A DNA stretch of 38,559 nt from an uncultured Bacteroidia bacterium (GCA_902785065.1 CACZXH010000031.1:1-38559), one strand, 5' to 3'; positions 28,768-37,556 are shown, numbered from the stretch's first letter. Program-made: numbers and translations. Notes: a model not told the origin generated them from the letters alone.

Positions 28768-29443
28768 CCTCCGCGAGGGAGAGGTCCTCCCGCGTCGTGA
28801 GCTTGATATTGTTCCGCTCTCCTGCAATGTAGGAGAGCGGAATTCCGTATCTCCGGGCGACGGAAGCGTCATCCGTGAACGCGAGGTCGAAGCCCTGGCC
28901 ATACGCGGCTTTCAGCTCTTCCGAACGGAACATCTGGGGGGTCTGCGCTCCGAAGATACGGCTCCGGTCCACCTCCTCGCCGGAATCACGCAGCGTTCCG
29001 TCCGCGTCCTTGTCCAGGACGGCAAGCGTGTCCACGGAAGGGACCACGGGAACCAGCGCGCGGACCGTTTCCATCTGCTGGAACATCGTGCGGATGAGGG
29101 CCGGGCTCAGGAGCGGGCGGACGCCGTCATGCACCGCGACCACGACCCCGTCGGGAACGAAAGAGAGGGCGTTCCGCACCGAGTGGAAACGGGTGAAACC
29201 GCCGCTGACCAGCCGCTGGGGGCAGTTGAAGTTCCGGTCCCGGCAATACTGCCGCCACCAGGCCATGTGCGCCTCGGGCAGGACCGTGACGACCTTGATG
29301 CCGGGGCAGGCTTCCAGGAACTGTTCGATGGTCCGCTGCAGCACGGCGCGGCCCCCCAGTTCCAGGAACTGTTTGGGCAGGTCCGAGCCCATCCGGGTAC
29401 CGGATCCGCCGGCGGTCACGACGAGGTATTTTTTTCGTTCCAT
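28745..29443 (-). CDS. ispD: 2-C-methyl-D-erythritol 4-phosphate cytidylyltransferase
   Basis: 232 residues. It catalyses the CTP-dependent third step of the MEP isoprenoid pathway. The N-terminal nucleotide-binding signature is VTAGGSGTRMGSDLPKQFLELGG, and later conserved parts are VAVHDGVRPLLS and TDDASVARRYG. The ATG at 29443 gives the normal N-terminus (MERKKYLVVTAGG); an ATG seven codons upstream falls close to the promoter. The 3' end overlaps the Lrp/AsnC gene by 23 bp in convergent orientation. Confidence 0.96.
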   Translation of the reverse strand: MERKKYLVVTAGGSGTRMGSDLPKQFLELGGRAVLQRTIEQFLEACPGIKVVTVLPEAHMAWWRQYCRDRNFNCPQRLVSGGFTRFHSVRNALSFVPDGVVVAVHDGVRPLLSPALIRTMFQQMETVRALVPVVPSVDTLAVLDKDADGTLRDSGEEVDRSRIFGAQTPQMFRSEELKAAYGQGFDLAFTDDASVARRYGIPLSYIAGERNNIKLTTREDLSLAEAILHLSC

Positions 29444-29461
29444 TCCACAAATTTCTTTATG

Positions 29462-29469
29462 CAAATATA
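29462..29469 (-). promoter_or_regulatory. -7 element of the ispD promoter
   Basis: On the minus strand TATATTTG fully matches TAnnTTTG, 18 bp upstream of the ispD ATG. It is 11 bp from the opposing mreB -7 element, so the two promoters overlap. Confidence 0.65.
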
Positions 29470-29480
29470 GTTTTTTTTCG

Positions 29481-29488
29481 TAATTTTG
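29481..29488 (+). promoter_or_regulatory. -7 element of the mreB operon promoter
   Basis: TAATTTTG fully matches TAnnTTTG, 37 bp upstream of the mreB ATG. The matching -33 position would fall across the ispD -7 element. No TTG is present there. Confidence 0.65.
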
Positions 29489-29525
29489 AACTCCATTTCA
29501 TTCTGTCAAATTTAAAGATAACTAT

Positions 29526-30548
29526 ATGGCATTCCGTTTCCTGAACCAGGAGCTCGCAATGGACCTTGGCACGGCCAACACGGTCATTTTCCAGAACGAC
29601 CAGATCGTTCTGGACGAGCCCTCCATCGTCGCCATCGACAATACATCCAACAAGTGCATCGCCCTCGGCCAGAAGGCCAAGCTCATGCATGAGAAGACGA
29701 ACCCCGGCATCCGCACCGTCCGTCCGCTGCGTGACGGCGTGATCGCGGACTTCAACGCGGCCGAGATGATGATCCGCGGTTTCATCCGCCAGGTCAACGC
29801 CCGGCACCGCAGCCTCTTCGCCCCGAACCTGAAGCTGGTCGTGGGCATCCCCTGCGGCTCCACGGAAGTGGAGATCCGTGCCGTCCGTGACTCCTCCGAG
29901 CACGCCGGCGGCCGGGACGTCTACCTGATCTTCGAACCGATGGCCGCGGCCCTCGGTATCGGCCTGGACGTCGAGGCGCCGAAGGGCAACATGGTCGTCG
30001 ACATCGGAGGCGGCACCACTGAAATCGCCGTCATTTCCCTGGGCGGTATCGTCCAGCAGGACTCCATCCGCGTGGCCGGCGACGTCTTCACGGCCGACAT
30101 CCAGAACTACCTGCGCCAGCAGCACGTCATCCGCGTGGGTGAAACCACGGCGGAAAAGATCAAGATCGCGGTGGGCTCCGTCCTCCCCGAACTGGACGCC
30201 GAACCCGAGCCCTTCCTCGTGCGGGGTCCGAACCTCATGACCGGCCACCCGGTCGAGGCCCTCATCCCCTACCAGGAAATCGCCCACTGCCTGGATAAGT
30301 CCATCGCCCGCCTGGAGACCTCCATCCAGCAGGTCCTCGAGCAGACTCCGCCGGAGCTCTACTCCGACATCGTGGAGAACGGTATCTTCCTCAGCGGCGG
30401 CGGCGCCCTGCTGCGCGGCCTGGACAAGCGCCTGACCGAAAAGGTCAACATTCCGTTCCACGTGGCCGAAGACCCGCTCCGCGCGGTGGCCCGCGGCACC
30501 TGCATCGCCCTCAAGAACACGGACAACTACTCTTTCTTGATGCGGTAA
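29526..30548 (+). CDS. mreB: Rod shape-determining protein MreB
   Basis: 340 residues, bacterial actin homologue that forms membrane-associated filaments guiding lateral wall synthesis. Actin-fold motifs: phosphate 1 MDLGTANT, connect 1 (EPMAAALGIGL), phosphate 2 VVDIGGGTTEIAVIS, and adenosine loop NGIFLSGGGALLRGLDKRL. The N-terminal AFRFLNQE is short and lacks an obvious long amphipathic helix. First gene of mreB-mreC-mreD-mrdA-mrdB; mreC begins 1 bp after its stop. Confidence 0.98.
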   Translation: MAFRFLNQELAMDLGTANTVIFQNDQIVLDEPSIVAIDNTSNKCIALGQKAKLMHEKTNPGIRTVRPLRDGVIADFNAAEMMIRGFIRQVNARHRSLFAPNLKLVVGIPCGSTEVEIRAVRDSSEHAGGRDVYLIFEPMAAALGIGLDVEAPKGNMVVDIGGGTTEIAVISLGGIVQQDSIRVAGDVFTADIQNYLRQQHVIRVGETTAEKIKIAVGSVLPELDAEPEPFLVRGPNLMTGHPVEALIPYQEIAHCLDKSIARLETSIQQVLEQTPPELYSDIVENGIFLSGGGALLRGLDKRLTEKVNIPFHVAEDPLRAVARGTCIALKNTDNYSFLMR

Positions 30549-30549
30549 T

Positions 30550-31368
30550 ATGCCCAAAGAGCGGAAGTTCCTCCCCCGGATCATCAGTGCGGCAACCTTC
30601 ATTCTCCTGGAGGTTGCTGCTTTGCAACTGCTCTACCGCAATGCGGAGCTCCAGCGCCTCTGGATCGCCCGCGCGGCGCACGGGGTGATGGGAACCGTCT
30701 GGGGCAGCACCCAGGCCATTTCCAGCTACTTCAGCCTGAAACGCACGAACGAGGACCTCGTCCTTGAGAACCAGCAGCTCCGCGAGGAGCTGGACGGCCT
30801 CCGCGCCAGCGCGCACGACCGCCGGGTGGATTCGCTCGGGGTGGCCCATGGCCGCATCCGGGGATTCGACTACATCCCGGCCGAGGTTATCAAGATCAGC
30901 CGCAACAAGCAGCACAACTACATGATCCTGAACAAGGGATTCGAGGACGGCATCCAGGAGAAGTCGGGCATCATCACCCGCAGCGGCGTCGTGGGCATCG
31001 TGGACGCGGTCAGCGCCCACCACTGCTACGCCCTCTCCTTCCAGAACAGCGACATCTCCATCAGCGGCCGCTTCGGCGAAGACGGCGCGACCGGTCTGCT
31101 GGTCTGGGACGGGAAGAGCTCCCACGGGGCCATCCTCCAGGAGGTGCCGCTCCAGTACAAGTACGCCGTGGGCGACACCGTCTACACCAGCGGCCACTCC
31201 CTGATGTTCCCGCCGGACATCCCGCTCGGCGTGGCCGGGGACGCCCGCGTGATCAACGGCGCCACCAATGAGATCCGGGTGGACCTGTTCCAGGATTTCA
31301 CGGCCATCCGCTATGTGACCGTCGTCCATAACACGGCCTTTGACGAAGTGGAGGATTTCGAGCTATGA
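30550..31368 (+). CDS. mreC: Rod shape-determining protein MreC
   Basis: 272 residues. One N-terminal transmembrane helix (ISAATFILLEVAALQLLY), a coiled coil (SLKRTNEDLVLENQQLREELDGLRA, residues 58-85), and a periplasmic double beta-barrel (AEVIKISRNKQHNYMILNKGFEDGIQEKSGII). MreC links the cytoplasmic MreB filament to PBP2 in the periplasm. It overlaps mreD by ATGA. Confidence 0.95.
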   Translation: MPKERKFLPRIISAATFILLEVAALQLLYRNAELQRLWIARAAHGVMGTVWGSTQAISSYFSLKRTNEDLVLENQQLREELDGLRASAHDRRVDSLGVAHGRIRGFDYIPAEVIKISRNKQHNYMILNKGFEDGIQEKSGIITRSGVVGIVDAVSAHHCYALSFQNSDISISGRFGEDGATGLLVWDGKSSHGAILQEVPLQYKYAVGDTVYTSGHSLMFPPDIPLGVAGDARVINGATNEIRVDLFQDFTAIRYVTVVHNTAFDEVEDFEL

Positions 31369-31877
31369 GAAAGGGCAGTTACTACTTCGTCTTCCTGCTG
31401 CTGGTCGCGGTGCAGATGCTCATCTGCAACTACCTGAACCTGTCGCCGTACCTGACGCTCTCGCTCCTCCCCGTGCTGATCCTGTGCGTTCCGCTGCGGC
31501 TTCCCACGTTCTGGACCCTGCTCCTCGCTTTCGCCACCGGCAGCGCGGTGGACCTCCTGTCCGAGGGGCTCCTCGGGCTCAACGCCCTCGCCCTCGTCCC
31601 GGTCGCTTTTGTGCGGAAGGAGGTCATCCGCTTGATCTTCGGCGATGAGCTGTTCGCCCGCAAGGAGGACTTCTCCGTGCGCAAGAACGGCTTCGGAAAG
31701 GTGGCGCTCGCCGTCTTCCTCGTGCAGGCGCTCTTCCTGGTGATCTACATCTGGGCCGACGGCGCCGGCACCCGGACCCTCGCCTTCAACGCCATCCGCT
31801 TCGGGGTCTCGCTCGTGGCGGGATGGGCCCTCTCGCTCCTCATCATCGACATCCTGGCCCCCGACAACCGCAAATGA
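31365..31877 (+). CDS. mreD: Rod shape-determining protein MreD
   Basis: 170 residues and very hydrophobic, with about five or six membrane segments (YYFVFLLLVAVQMLICNYL, YLTLSLLPVLILCVPL and others). MreD is an inner-membrane part of the elongation complex. It is called mainly from position between mreC and mrdA and its topology, since MreD sequences diverge strongly. It overlaps both neighbours by ATGA. Confidence 0.9.
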   Translation: MRKGSYYFVFLLLVAVQMLICNYLNLSPYLTLSLLPVLILCVPLRLPTFWTLLLAFATGSAVDLLSEGLLGLNALALVPVAFVRKEVIRLIFGDELFARKEDFSVRKNGFGKVALAVFLVQALFLVIYIWADGAGTRTLAFNAIRFGVSLVAGWALSLLIIDILAPDNRK

Positions 31878-33724
31878 GCATCGATCCCCGAAGCACGCGT
31901 CTTTTCATCGGCCTGGGGGTGGTGGCGGCCATTCTCCTGGCGAAGATCTTCTCCATCCAGGTCCTGGACGACCACTACAAGATCGATGCGGACAACAATA
32001 CGACGGTCCGGGAGATCATCTACCCCACCCGTGGCGTCATTTACGACCGCAACGGCGATATCCTGGTGGGTAACAAGGTGGCTTACGACATCCTCGTGAA
32101 CCCGCGCGACCTGGAGAAAGTGGAGTTCGACACGGTCGGCCTGGCGGCCGCCCTGGACACAACGGTGGAATTCATCCGCGGCAAGATGCAGGAGTACCGG
32201 AAGAACCGCCGGAAGATCGGCTTCCAGAGCGTCACGATGATCAAGCAGATCCCGGCCGAGACGTACAACAAATTCGCCGAGGTCCAGTACCGCTTCCCCG
32301 GCTTCAAGGGCCAGGTCCGCGGCATCCGCGACTATCCGATCAACGCCGGCGGCAACCTCCTCGGCTACGTGTCCGAGGTGGACCAGAAATTCATGGACAG
32401 CCATCCGGGCGAGTACCGCTCCGGCGACTATGCCGGCAAGACCGGCATCGAAGCGGCCCGCGAGAAGGACCTCCGCGGCGAGAAGGGCTACCACATTTTC
32501 CTGCGCAACTCCAAGAACCAGATCGAGCAGCCCTACAAGGACGGCGAGTTCGACAAGGAAGCCGTTCCGGGCCATGACATCGTCACCACCATCGACGCGC
32601 AGCTCCAGCAGTACGGCCAGGAGCTCATGCGGAACAAGGTGGGCGCCATTGTCGCCATCGAACCGGGCACGGGCGAGATCCTGTCGCTGGTGTCCTCCCC
32701 GGGCATCGACGTGAGCCAGCTCGCCGACATCGGCAAATATTACCAGGAGATCCTGGCGGACCCGTACCGGCCGATGTACAACCGCGCCGTCCAGGCGTCC
32801 TACCCGCCGGGTTCGGTGTTCAAGCTGGTGAACGGCCTCGTGGGCCTGGAAGAAGGTGTGCTGCGGCCGGAAATGACGTATCCCTGCAGTCACGGCTACC
32901 ATTTCGGCGCCGGACACAAGCTGGGCTGTCACGGGCACAAATCCCCCCTGAACATGGAGGAGTCCATCATGATGTCCTGCAACGCGTACTACTGCTACGT
33001 GCTCAAGAACATCCTGGACAACCGCAAGTTCGAAGGAGATTACGGTGAGGCGATGGACCATTGGCACGAAATGGTGACAAGCTTCGGCTTCGGCACCAAG
33101 CTGGGATCCGACTTCCCGAACGAGCTGAGCGGCAGTATCCCCACGTCCAAGACCTACAACCGCGCTTACGGCAAGGGCCGCTGGAACTCCACCACGGTCA
33201 TTTCCCTGTCCATCGGCCAGGGCGAGATCCTCGCCACGCCGATGCACCTGGCGAACCTGTGCGCGACGGTCGCGAACCGCGGCTACTACTATATTCCCCA
33301 CATCGTCAAGGCCTCGGAAGGCGTGGAGATCGACCCGAAGTACTATGAGAAACAGTACACGAAGGTGTCCCTGGAGCATTTCCCGAAGGTCATCAAGGGC
33401 ATGTGGCGGGCGGTCAATTCCGGCGCCGGCATGGGCGGAACCGCCTGGGTCGCCCACATCGACGGACTGGACGTGTGCGGCAAGACCGGCACGGCGCAGA
33501 ACCCGCGCGGCGCCGACAACTCCGTGTTCATCTGCTTCGCGCCCATGGACAACCCCAAGATCGCCATCGCCGCCTACGTGGAGAACGGCGGTTTCGGCGC
33601 CACTTACGCGGCCCCGATAGCGTCGCTGATGGTGGAGAAGTACCTCAAGGGCGAAGTCAAGCGCACGGACCTCGAGAAACGGATGAAGGAAGCAAACCTC
33701 ATGTCCCGCGTCAAGAAGGATTAG
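31874..33724 (+). CDS. mrdA: Penicillin-binding protein 2 (elongasome transpeptidase)
   Basis: 616 residues, class B PBP. One N-terminal transmembrane segment (LFIGLGVVAAILLAKIFSIQVL), a pedestal/dimerisation domain (IIYPTRGVIYDRNGDILVGN), then the transpeptidase with SVFK at Ser314, SCN near residue 375, and KTGTAQNP at Lys537. It crosslinks lateral-wall peptidoglycan with the polymerase RodA encoded next. The ATG at 31874 overlaps the mreD stop; the open frame upstream lies within mreD. Confidence 0.97.
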   Translation: MSIDPRSTRLFIGLGVVAAILLAKIFSIQVLDDHYKIDADNNTTVREIIYPTRGVIYDRNGDILVGNKVAYDILVNPRDLEKVEFDTVGLAAALDTTVEFIRGKMQEYRKNRRKIGFQSVTMIKQIPAETYNKFAEVQYRFPGFKGQVRGIRDYPINAGGNLLGYVSEVDQKFMDSHPGEYRSGDYAGKTGIEAAREKDLRGEKGYHIFLRNSKNQIEQPYKDGEFDKEAVPGHDIVTTIDAQLQQYGQELMRNKVGAIVAIEPGTGEILSLVSSPGIDVSQLADIGKYYQEILADPYRPMYNRAVQASYPPGSVFKLVNGLVGLEEGVLRPEMTYPCSHGYHFGAGHKLGCHGHKSPLNMEESIMMSCNAYYCYVLKNILDNRKFEGDYGEAMDHWHEMVTSFGFGTKLGSDFPNELSGSIPTSKTYNRAYGKGRWNSTTVISLSIGQGEILATPMHLANLCATVANRGYYYIPHIVKASEGVEIDPKYYEKQYTKVSLEHFPKVIKGMWRAVNSGAGMGGTAWVAHIDGLDVCGKTGTAQNPRGADNSVFICFAPMDNPKIAIAAYVENGGFGATYAAPIASLMVEKYLKGEVKRTDLEKRMKEANLMSRVKKD

Positions 33725-33728
33725 GAAG

Positions 33729-35261
33729 ATGATCGGCGAGAATACCCATAAGCGCGGCCTGAAACAGTCCATCGACTGGAAACTGATCACGGTGTACATC
33801 CTGCTGGTGCTCATCGGCTGGGTGAACATCTATGCGTCCATCCATTCCGAGAACCCGACCTCCATCATCGACTGGGGCTTCCGCAGCGGCAAGCAGTTCG
33901 TGTGGATGCTCACGTCGTTCGGGCTCGCCGGCTTCATCCTGTTCGTCCTCCCGCCCCGGATCTGGGAGGGGGCGTCGGTGCCGATGTACCTGGCCGTCTG
34001 CGCCCTGCTCGTCCTCGTTATCTTCGTCTCCAAGGACGTAAAGGGGTCTCATTCGTGGTTCGAACTGGGACCTGTTAAGTTCCAACCCGCTGAAATATCG
34101 AAGATTACGACCTCGCTCCTGCTGGCCACGGTAATGAGCCGGCAGAACTTCAAGCTGAGCGAGTGGAAGGATTTCCTGCTGGTCGCGGCCATCATTCTCG
34201 TGCCGATGGGCATTATCGTCCTGGAAAGCGAAACCGGCTCCGCCCTCGTGTACGCCGGCTTCATTTTCGTGCTGTACCGGGAGGGGTTCTCCGGCTGGTG
34301 GCTCGCCCTGATCGGTCTCGTCATCCTGCTGTTCATCACCACGCTCACGCTCAGCCCGTATACCTCCATCCTCATCCTGATCGGCCTTCTGACCGTTTCC
34401 AACGCCTTCCGCGGCCCGCGCAAGGAGCTATGGCCGCGACTCGGCATCGGTCTCGGGTTCGTCGCCCTGATGGCGTTCCTGCCCCAGCTCTGGGGCCTGC
34501 TGCAGGATGGGATCCAGGCCCATATGAACTGGATGGACCGGGTGACCTGGGTGCCGAAGGCGGGCGAAAGTGACGCCTACCGGTGGGCCTTCCTGCTGAA
34601 GGTCAAGCCGCTGTATATCCTCCTGGCCCTGAGCTTCCTGGTCCTGCCGTTCCTGGGGATCCGTGCCTTCAACCGCAGGGACGGCTTTTTGGGTATGTCC
34701 CTCGCTGCGTTCGTCATCGGCGTCGCCCTGGTCTTCTCCACGGACTATATTTTCGAGAACATCCTCCAGGACCACCAGCGCTCCCGCATCGAGGTGCTCC
34801 TCGGAATGAAGGAGGACCTGGCGGGCGTGGGCTACAACGTGAACCAGTCCAAGATCGCGATCGGCTCCGGCGGCCTCACCGGCAAGGGTTTCCTGCAGGG
34901 GACCCAGACCGCTTTCGGCTTCGTCCCCGAACAGACCACGGACTTCATCTTCTGCACCGTGGGCGAGGAATGGGGTTTCTTCGGATGCCTGGTGGTGATC
35001 CTGTTGTACGTATTTCTGATTGTCAGGCTTATCCTGGACGCCGAGCGCTGCCGGGAGAGCTTCAACCGCATCTACGGTTACTGCGTCGCCTCGTGCATCT
35101 TCATGCACCTGTTCATCAACATCGGCATGACCGTGGGCCTGATGCCCGTCATCGGCATCCCGCTGCCCCTCCTGAGTTACGGAGGCTCCTCCCTCTGGGC
35201 CTTCACGATCCTGATCTTCATCTTCGTCGCCCTGTACCGGCAGGAGAAGAAGTATTTCTAA
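33729..35261 (+). CDS. mrdB: Rod shape-determining protein RodA, SEDS glycosyltransferase
   Basis: 510 residues with about ten membrane segments. SEDS signatures include SWFELGPVKFQPAEISKI, the conserved GSGGLTGKGFLQGTQT loop followed by FVPEQTTDFIFCTVGEEWGFFG, and the C-terminal GLMPVIGIPLPLLSYGGSS. It polymerises lipid II as the partner of PBP2. It is about 140 residues longer than E. coli RodA; the extra length lies mainly in the middle (PRKELWPRLG to AFNRRDG, roughly 220-330) and includes added membrane segments and a loop. It starts 4 bp after mrdA and is the last gene of the operon. Confidence 0.97.
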   Translation: MIGENTHKRGLKQSIDWKLITVYILLVLIGWVNIYASIHSENPTSIIDWGFRSGKQFVWMLTSFGLAGFILFVLPPRIWEGASVPMYLAVCALLVLVIFVSKDVKGSHSWFELGPVKFQPAEISKITTSLLLATVMSRQNFKLSEWKDFLLVAAIILVPMGIIVLESETGSALVYAGFIFVLYREGFSGWWLALIGLVILLFITTLTLSPYTSILILIGLLTVSNAFRGPRKELWPRLGIGLGFVALMAFLPQLWGLLQDGIQAHMNWMDRVTWVPKAGESDAYRWAFLLKVKPLYILLALSFLVLPFLGIRAFNRRDGFLGMSLAAFVIGVALVFSTDYIFENILQDHQRSRIEVLLGMKEDLAGVGYNVNQSKIAIGSGGLTGKGFLQGTQTAFGFVPEQTTDFIFCTVGEEWGFFGCLVVILLYVFLIVRLILDAERCRESFNRIYGYCVASCIFMHLFINIGMTVGLMPVIGIPLPLLSYGGSSLWAFTILIFIFVALYRQEKKYF

Positions 35262-35287
35262 AAAAACCGGCCCCCGAGAGGGCCGGC
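35260..35287 (-). terminator. Intrinsic terminator of the CDC-like gene
   Basis: On the minus strand CCGGCCC, a short loop, then GGGCCGG is followed by seven T. It lies 12 bp past the stop at 35299 and abuts the end of mrdB. It may also slow plus-strand transcription, but the T-tract faces left. Confidence 0.85.
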
Positions 35288-35298
35288 TATCCTGGGAA

Positions 35299-37530
35299 CT
35301 ATTTCCCTTTTTTTCGCTCCTGCTCCAGTCTGGAACCAACTGGCACCGTATAGGAGGAAGAGTGTATGTACGCATTGGTACCACCCGGACGGATGGCTCC
35401 GTGGATATCGAGGTCGATGACACCGTACTGGTCAGGCAAGATGTAGTCCTCAATGTCATTGTGCCAATTTCCTGACGATGACGTTTTGCAACGGACCTGG
35501 AAACGGATCTTGCCATCCAGGAATTCTCCCGGGTTGAGCTTGAGATTGAACTGCTTCGTGCCTCCGAAATCGATGTTGTACTCTACGTAACGGGTATAGT
35601 TCGGTTCGACGTCCTGGTTTTCTTTCCTTACGGACACCTTGTTACCATTGGCATCGAACTTGAACACCTTGTAGTCCAACCGCATCTTCAATCCGGCTCC
35701 GGCAATGTGGGTCGCGTTGTTGCGGAACGTGACGTTGATGGTCGTAGGCAGTTCCTGGTAGGAATAGGTCGTGTAGGATCCGGTCGTACTGACGGTAGCC
35801 GTCTTGCCGGTCGCGAGGAAACGGACCGTGTAGAAGATGGGAACACCTTGGCTCGTCGATGGATCGTAAGCCAGATTGGAGGAAATAGCCTGTTCCATGG
35901 ACGTTCCTGCCAGGATAGCGCCATTCGACTCTACGTCGCCGCCGTCCAGGTACAGCCAGATGTCTTTGGTTTCGCTGTTCTCCGCAATCTCCTGGGTGGA
36001 AGCCAGCGACTGCCCATACATCTTGACGGACTCGTCGCCGCTGAACTTGAAGTTCCTGGACGAGTACTTGTAGATCTTATAGGCACGACGGCCATAGGTC
36101 ACCGAAGTAATGATGGCCATCGGGACCGAATAGTTCCTCTCGCCCAACTTGGCGGAAACTTTACTCCAGGGAACACTGTCCCCAAAATACTTGGACTTGT
36201 CGCTCTCCTGGGTTACGGATACGGTATAATACCGCTGCGTGTAATCCTGGACCTGGTAGACGTGGGTCTCGCTCTTGGAGAAGTTCGTGGTCACATTGGC
36301 CTTGTTGTTCAGGAAGTTGAGATTGGCTTTCATGCTCACCGCCATTTCCTCGGCACTGGAAGAGAAGTAGGACTTGTAGTTGAAAGAAGGCGAGGGGCGA
36401 TATCTCGATTCTCTGACGAGGCTGTAGATGGCCTCCTGTACCTCATCCGCCGAGTTGACGACACCGGTCTTCCGGCTGCTTCTGCCGGTGTTGAAATCCA
36501 CCCGGAGGGTAATGGCGCCCGGTGCCAGTCCAACCAGCGTAGGATCCCCGTTTGCCAGCGATGCATCGGCCCAGACGATAGCACCAGGATAGATGTTTTC
36601 ATAATTGGTTGCGAAGATACTCTCCGCCGTGTTCCTGGCGTCGTGCGTGTCTTTGGTCAGGACGTACGCTTTCCCGTTAGACTGGATGACAGAAGGAAGA
36701 TTCGCTTCCGAAATGGCCGGAACCGTCAGTGTCGTAGCATTGTCCATCTTGCTGAAATAGGAAAAACCTTCTTCGTACGCTTTCTGGCGGGTAACGGCAT
36801 TCCCATGGATGTCTATCTCGGTATTATCTGAATCACCGCTACGACCTTTGATGCCGCCGCGCGACTGCTTGTTGTCACTATTTCGGGACCCGGAATTGTT
36901 GTTTCCCGAAGTGGAAGACGGCCGGGAGCCGCTGGACGACGAAGCATTGGACGACGGACGGGAACCGGAGTTGCTGTTCCCGGAAGTGGACGACGGTCGG
37001 GAACCGGAGTTGCTGTTCCCGGCAGTGGACGACGGTCGGGAACCGGTCGCCTGCTGGTTGCCGGAGGAAGAAGATCCCGTCGAAGGGCGCGACGCCCTGC
37101 CGTTGGCTCCCTCCTTGTTATCGGTCGCTCCCTTCTCTTTGTTCTTTTCATCAACCGTTGTCTGCCCGGATACCTGGGTAGAGGACTTGGAGACGGTGGA
37201 CTGCTGCGTCTCCCCCGTTTTTGCACTGACATCGACATCGGCGGTTTCGGCGGAGTCACCTGAACCATTCCCGCGGGCACGGTTCCTTACGCGATTCCGG
37301 AGCGCAGAACTGCGTCTGGCACTCTGCTTCTCCCTTTCTTCCTCGACCTTATTCAGCGAATCGATGACGGCTTGCGCTTTCGCCTTCTCGATGGAATCTT
37401 TCTCGGCCTGGCGTTTCTGGATCATCGCCTGCCTGGCAGCCCGACTGATGTTCCGATTGGTTTGCGCTTGGCCGACACCGGCGGCCATCGCCAAAACGGC
37501 GAGCGCTAGGAGGATTCTTCCGGCTTTCAT
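35299..37530 (-). CDS. Secreted cholesterol-dependent-cytolysin-like (CDC-like) protein with a Ser/Asn repeat linker
   Basis: 743 residues. MKAGRILLALAVLAMAAGVGQAQ is a signal peptide. Residues ~25-95 are highly charged and probably helical; ~95-240 are Ser/Asn/Gly/Thr low complexity with 13-residue repeats (GSRPSSTSGNSNS). From ~255 to the end the sequence follows thiol-activated cytolysins: NIYPGAIVWAD (Tyr314, compare RTYPGALQLAD in perfringolysin O), RYYTVSVT (FYTVSAD), SVTYGRRAY (Tyr479, compare NVAYGRTIY), WLYLDGGDVE (VVLGGDAQE), PIFYTVRFLA (PISYTSVFLK), and the domain-4 strand KIRFQVRC. The Trp-rich undecapeptide is replaced by CKTSSSGNW (Cys681-Trp689), and the Thr-Leu pair by Ala-Ile in GAIRPGG. 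It should form beta-barrel pores, but cholesterol recognition looks lost. The start at 37530 gives the leader. The fold call is from remembered sequences, without an alignment run. Confidence 0.85.
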   Translation of the reverse strand: MKAGRILLALAVLAMAAGVGQAQTNRNISRAARQAMIQKRQAEKDSIEKAKAQAVIDSLNKVEEEREKQSARRSSALRNRVRNRARGNGSGDSAETADVDVSAKTGETQQSTVSKSSTQVSGQTTVDEKNKEKGATDNKEGANGRASRPSTGSSSSGNQQATGSRPSSTAGNSNSGSRPSSTSGNSNSGSRPSSNASSSSGSRPSSTSGNNNSGSRNSDNKQSRGGIKGRSGDSDNTEIDIHGNAVTRQKAYEEGFSYFSKMDNATTLTVPAISEANLPSVIQSNGKAYVLTKDTHDARNTAESIFATNYENIYPGAIVWADASLANGDPTLVGLAPGAITLRVDFNTGRSSRKTGVVNSADEVQEAIYSLVRESRYRPSPSFNYKSYFSSSAEEMAVSMKANLNFLNNKANVTTNFSKSETHVYQVQDYTQRYYTVSVTQESDKSKYFGDSVPWSKVSAKLGERNYSVPMAIITSVTYGRRAYKIYKYSSRNFKFSGDESVKMYGQSLASTQEIAENSETKDIWLYLDGGDVESNGAILAGTSMEQAISSNLAYDPSTSQGVPIFYTVRFLATGKTATVSTTGSYTTYSYQELPTTINVTFRNNATHIAGAGLKMRLDYKVFKFDANGNKVSVRKENQDVEPNYTRYVEYNIDFGGTKQFNLKLNPGEFLDGKIRFQVRCKTSSSGNWHNDIEDYILPDQYGVIDLDIHGAIRPGGTNAYIHSSSYTVPVGSRLEQERKKGK
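36890..37045 (-). repeat. Tandem 39-bp coding repeat in the CDC-like gene
   Basis: About four units of 39 bp, each encoding GSRPSSTxGNSNS with variants; the two best copies start at 36986 and 37025 and are almost identical. It corresponds to residues ~162-214, the linker between the charged N-terminal part and the cytolysin-like domain. Slippage could change the copy number between strains without breaking the frame. Confidence 0.8.
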
Positions 37531-37556
37531 ATGGATTATGTTTTTGGGGTTCGCCG

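Noticed and set aside
36890-37045. Tandem repeats considered as a CRISPR array
   Set aside because: The units are contiguous 39-bp copies in one coding frame, with no unique spacers.
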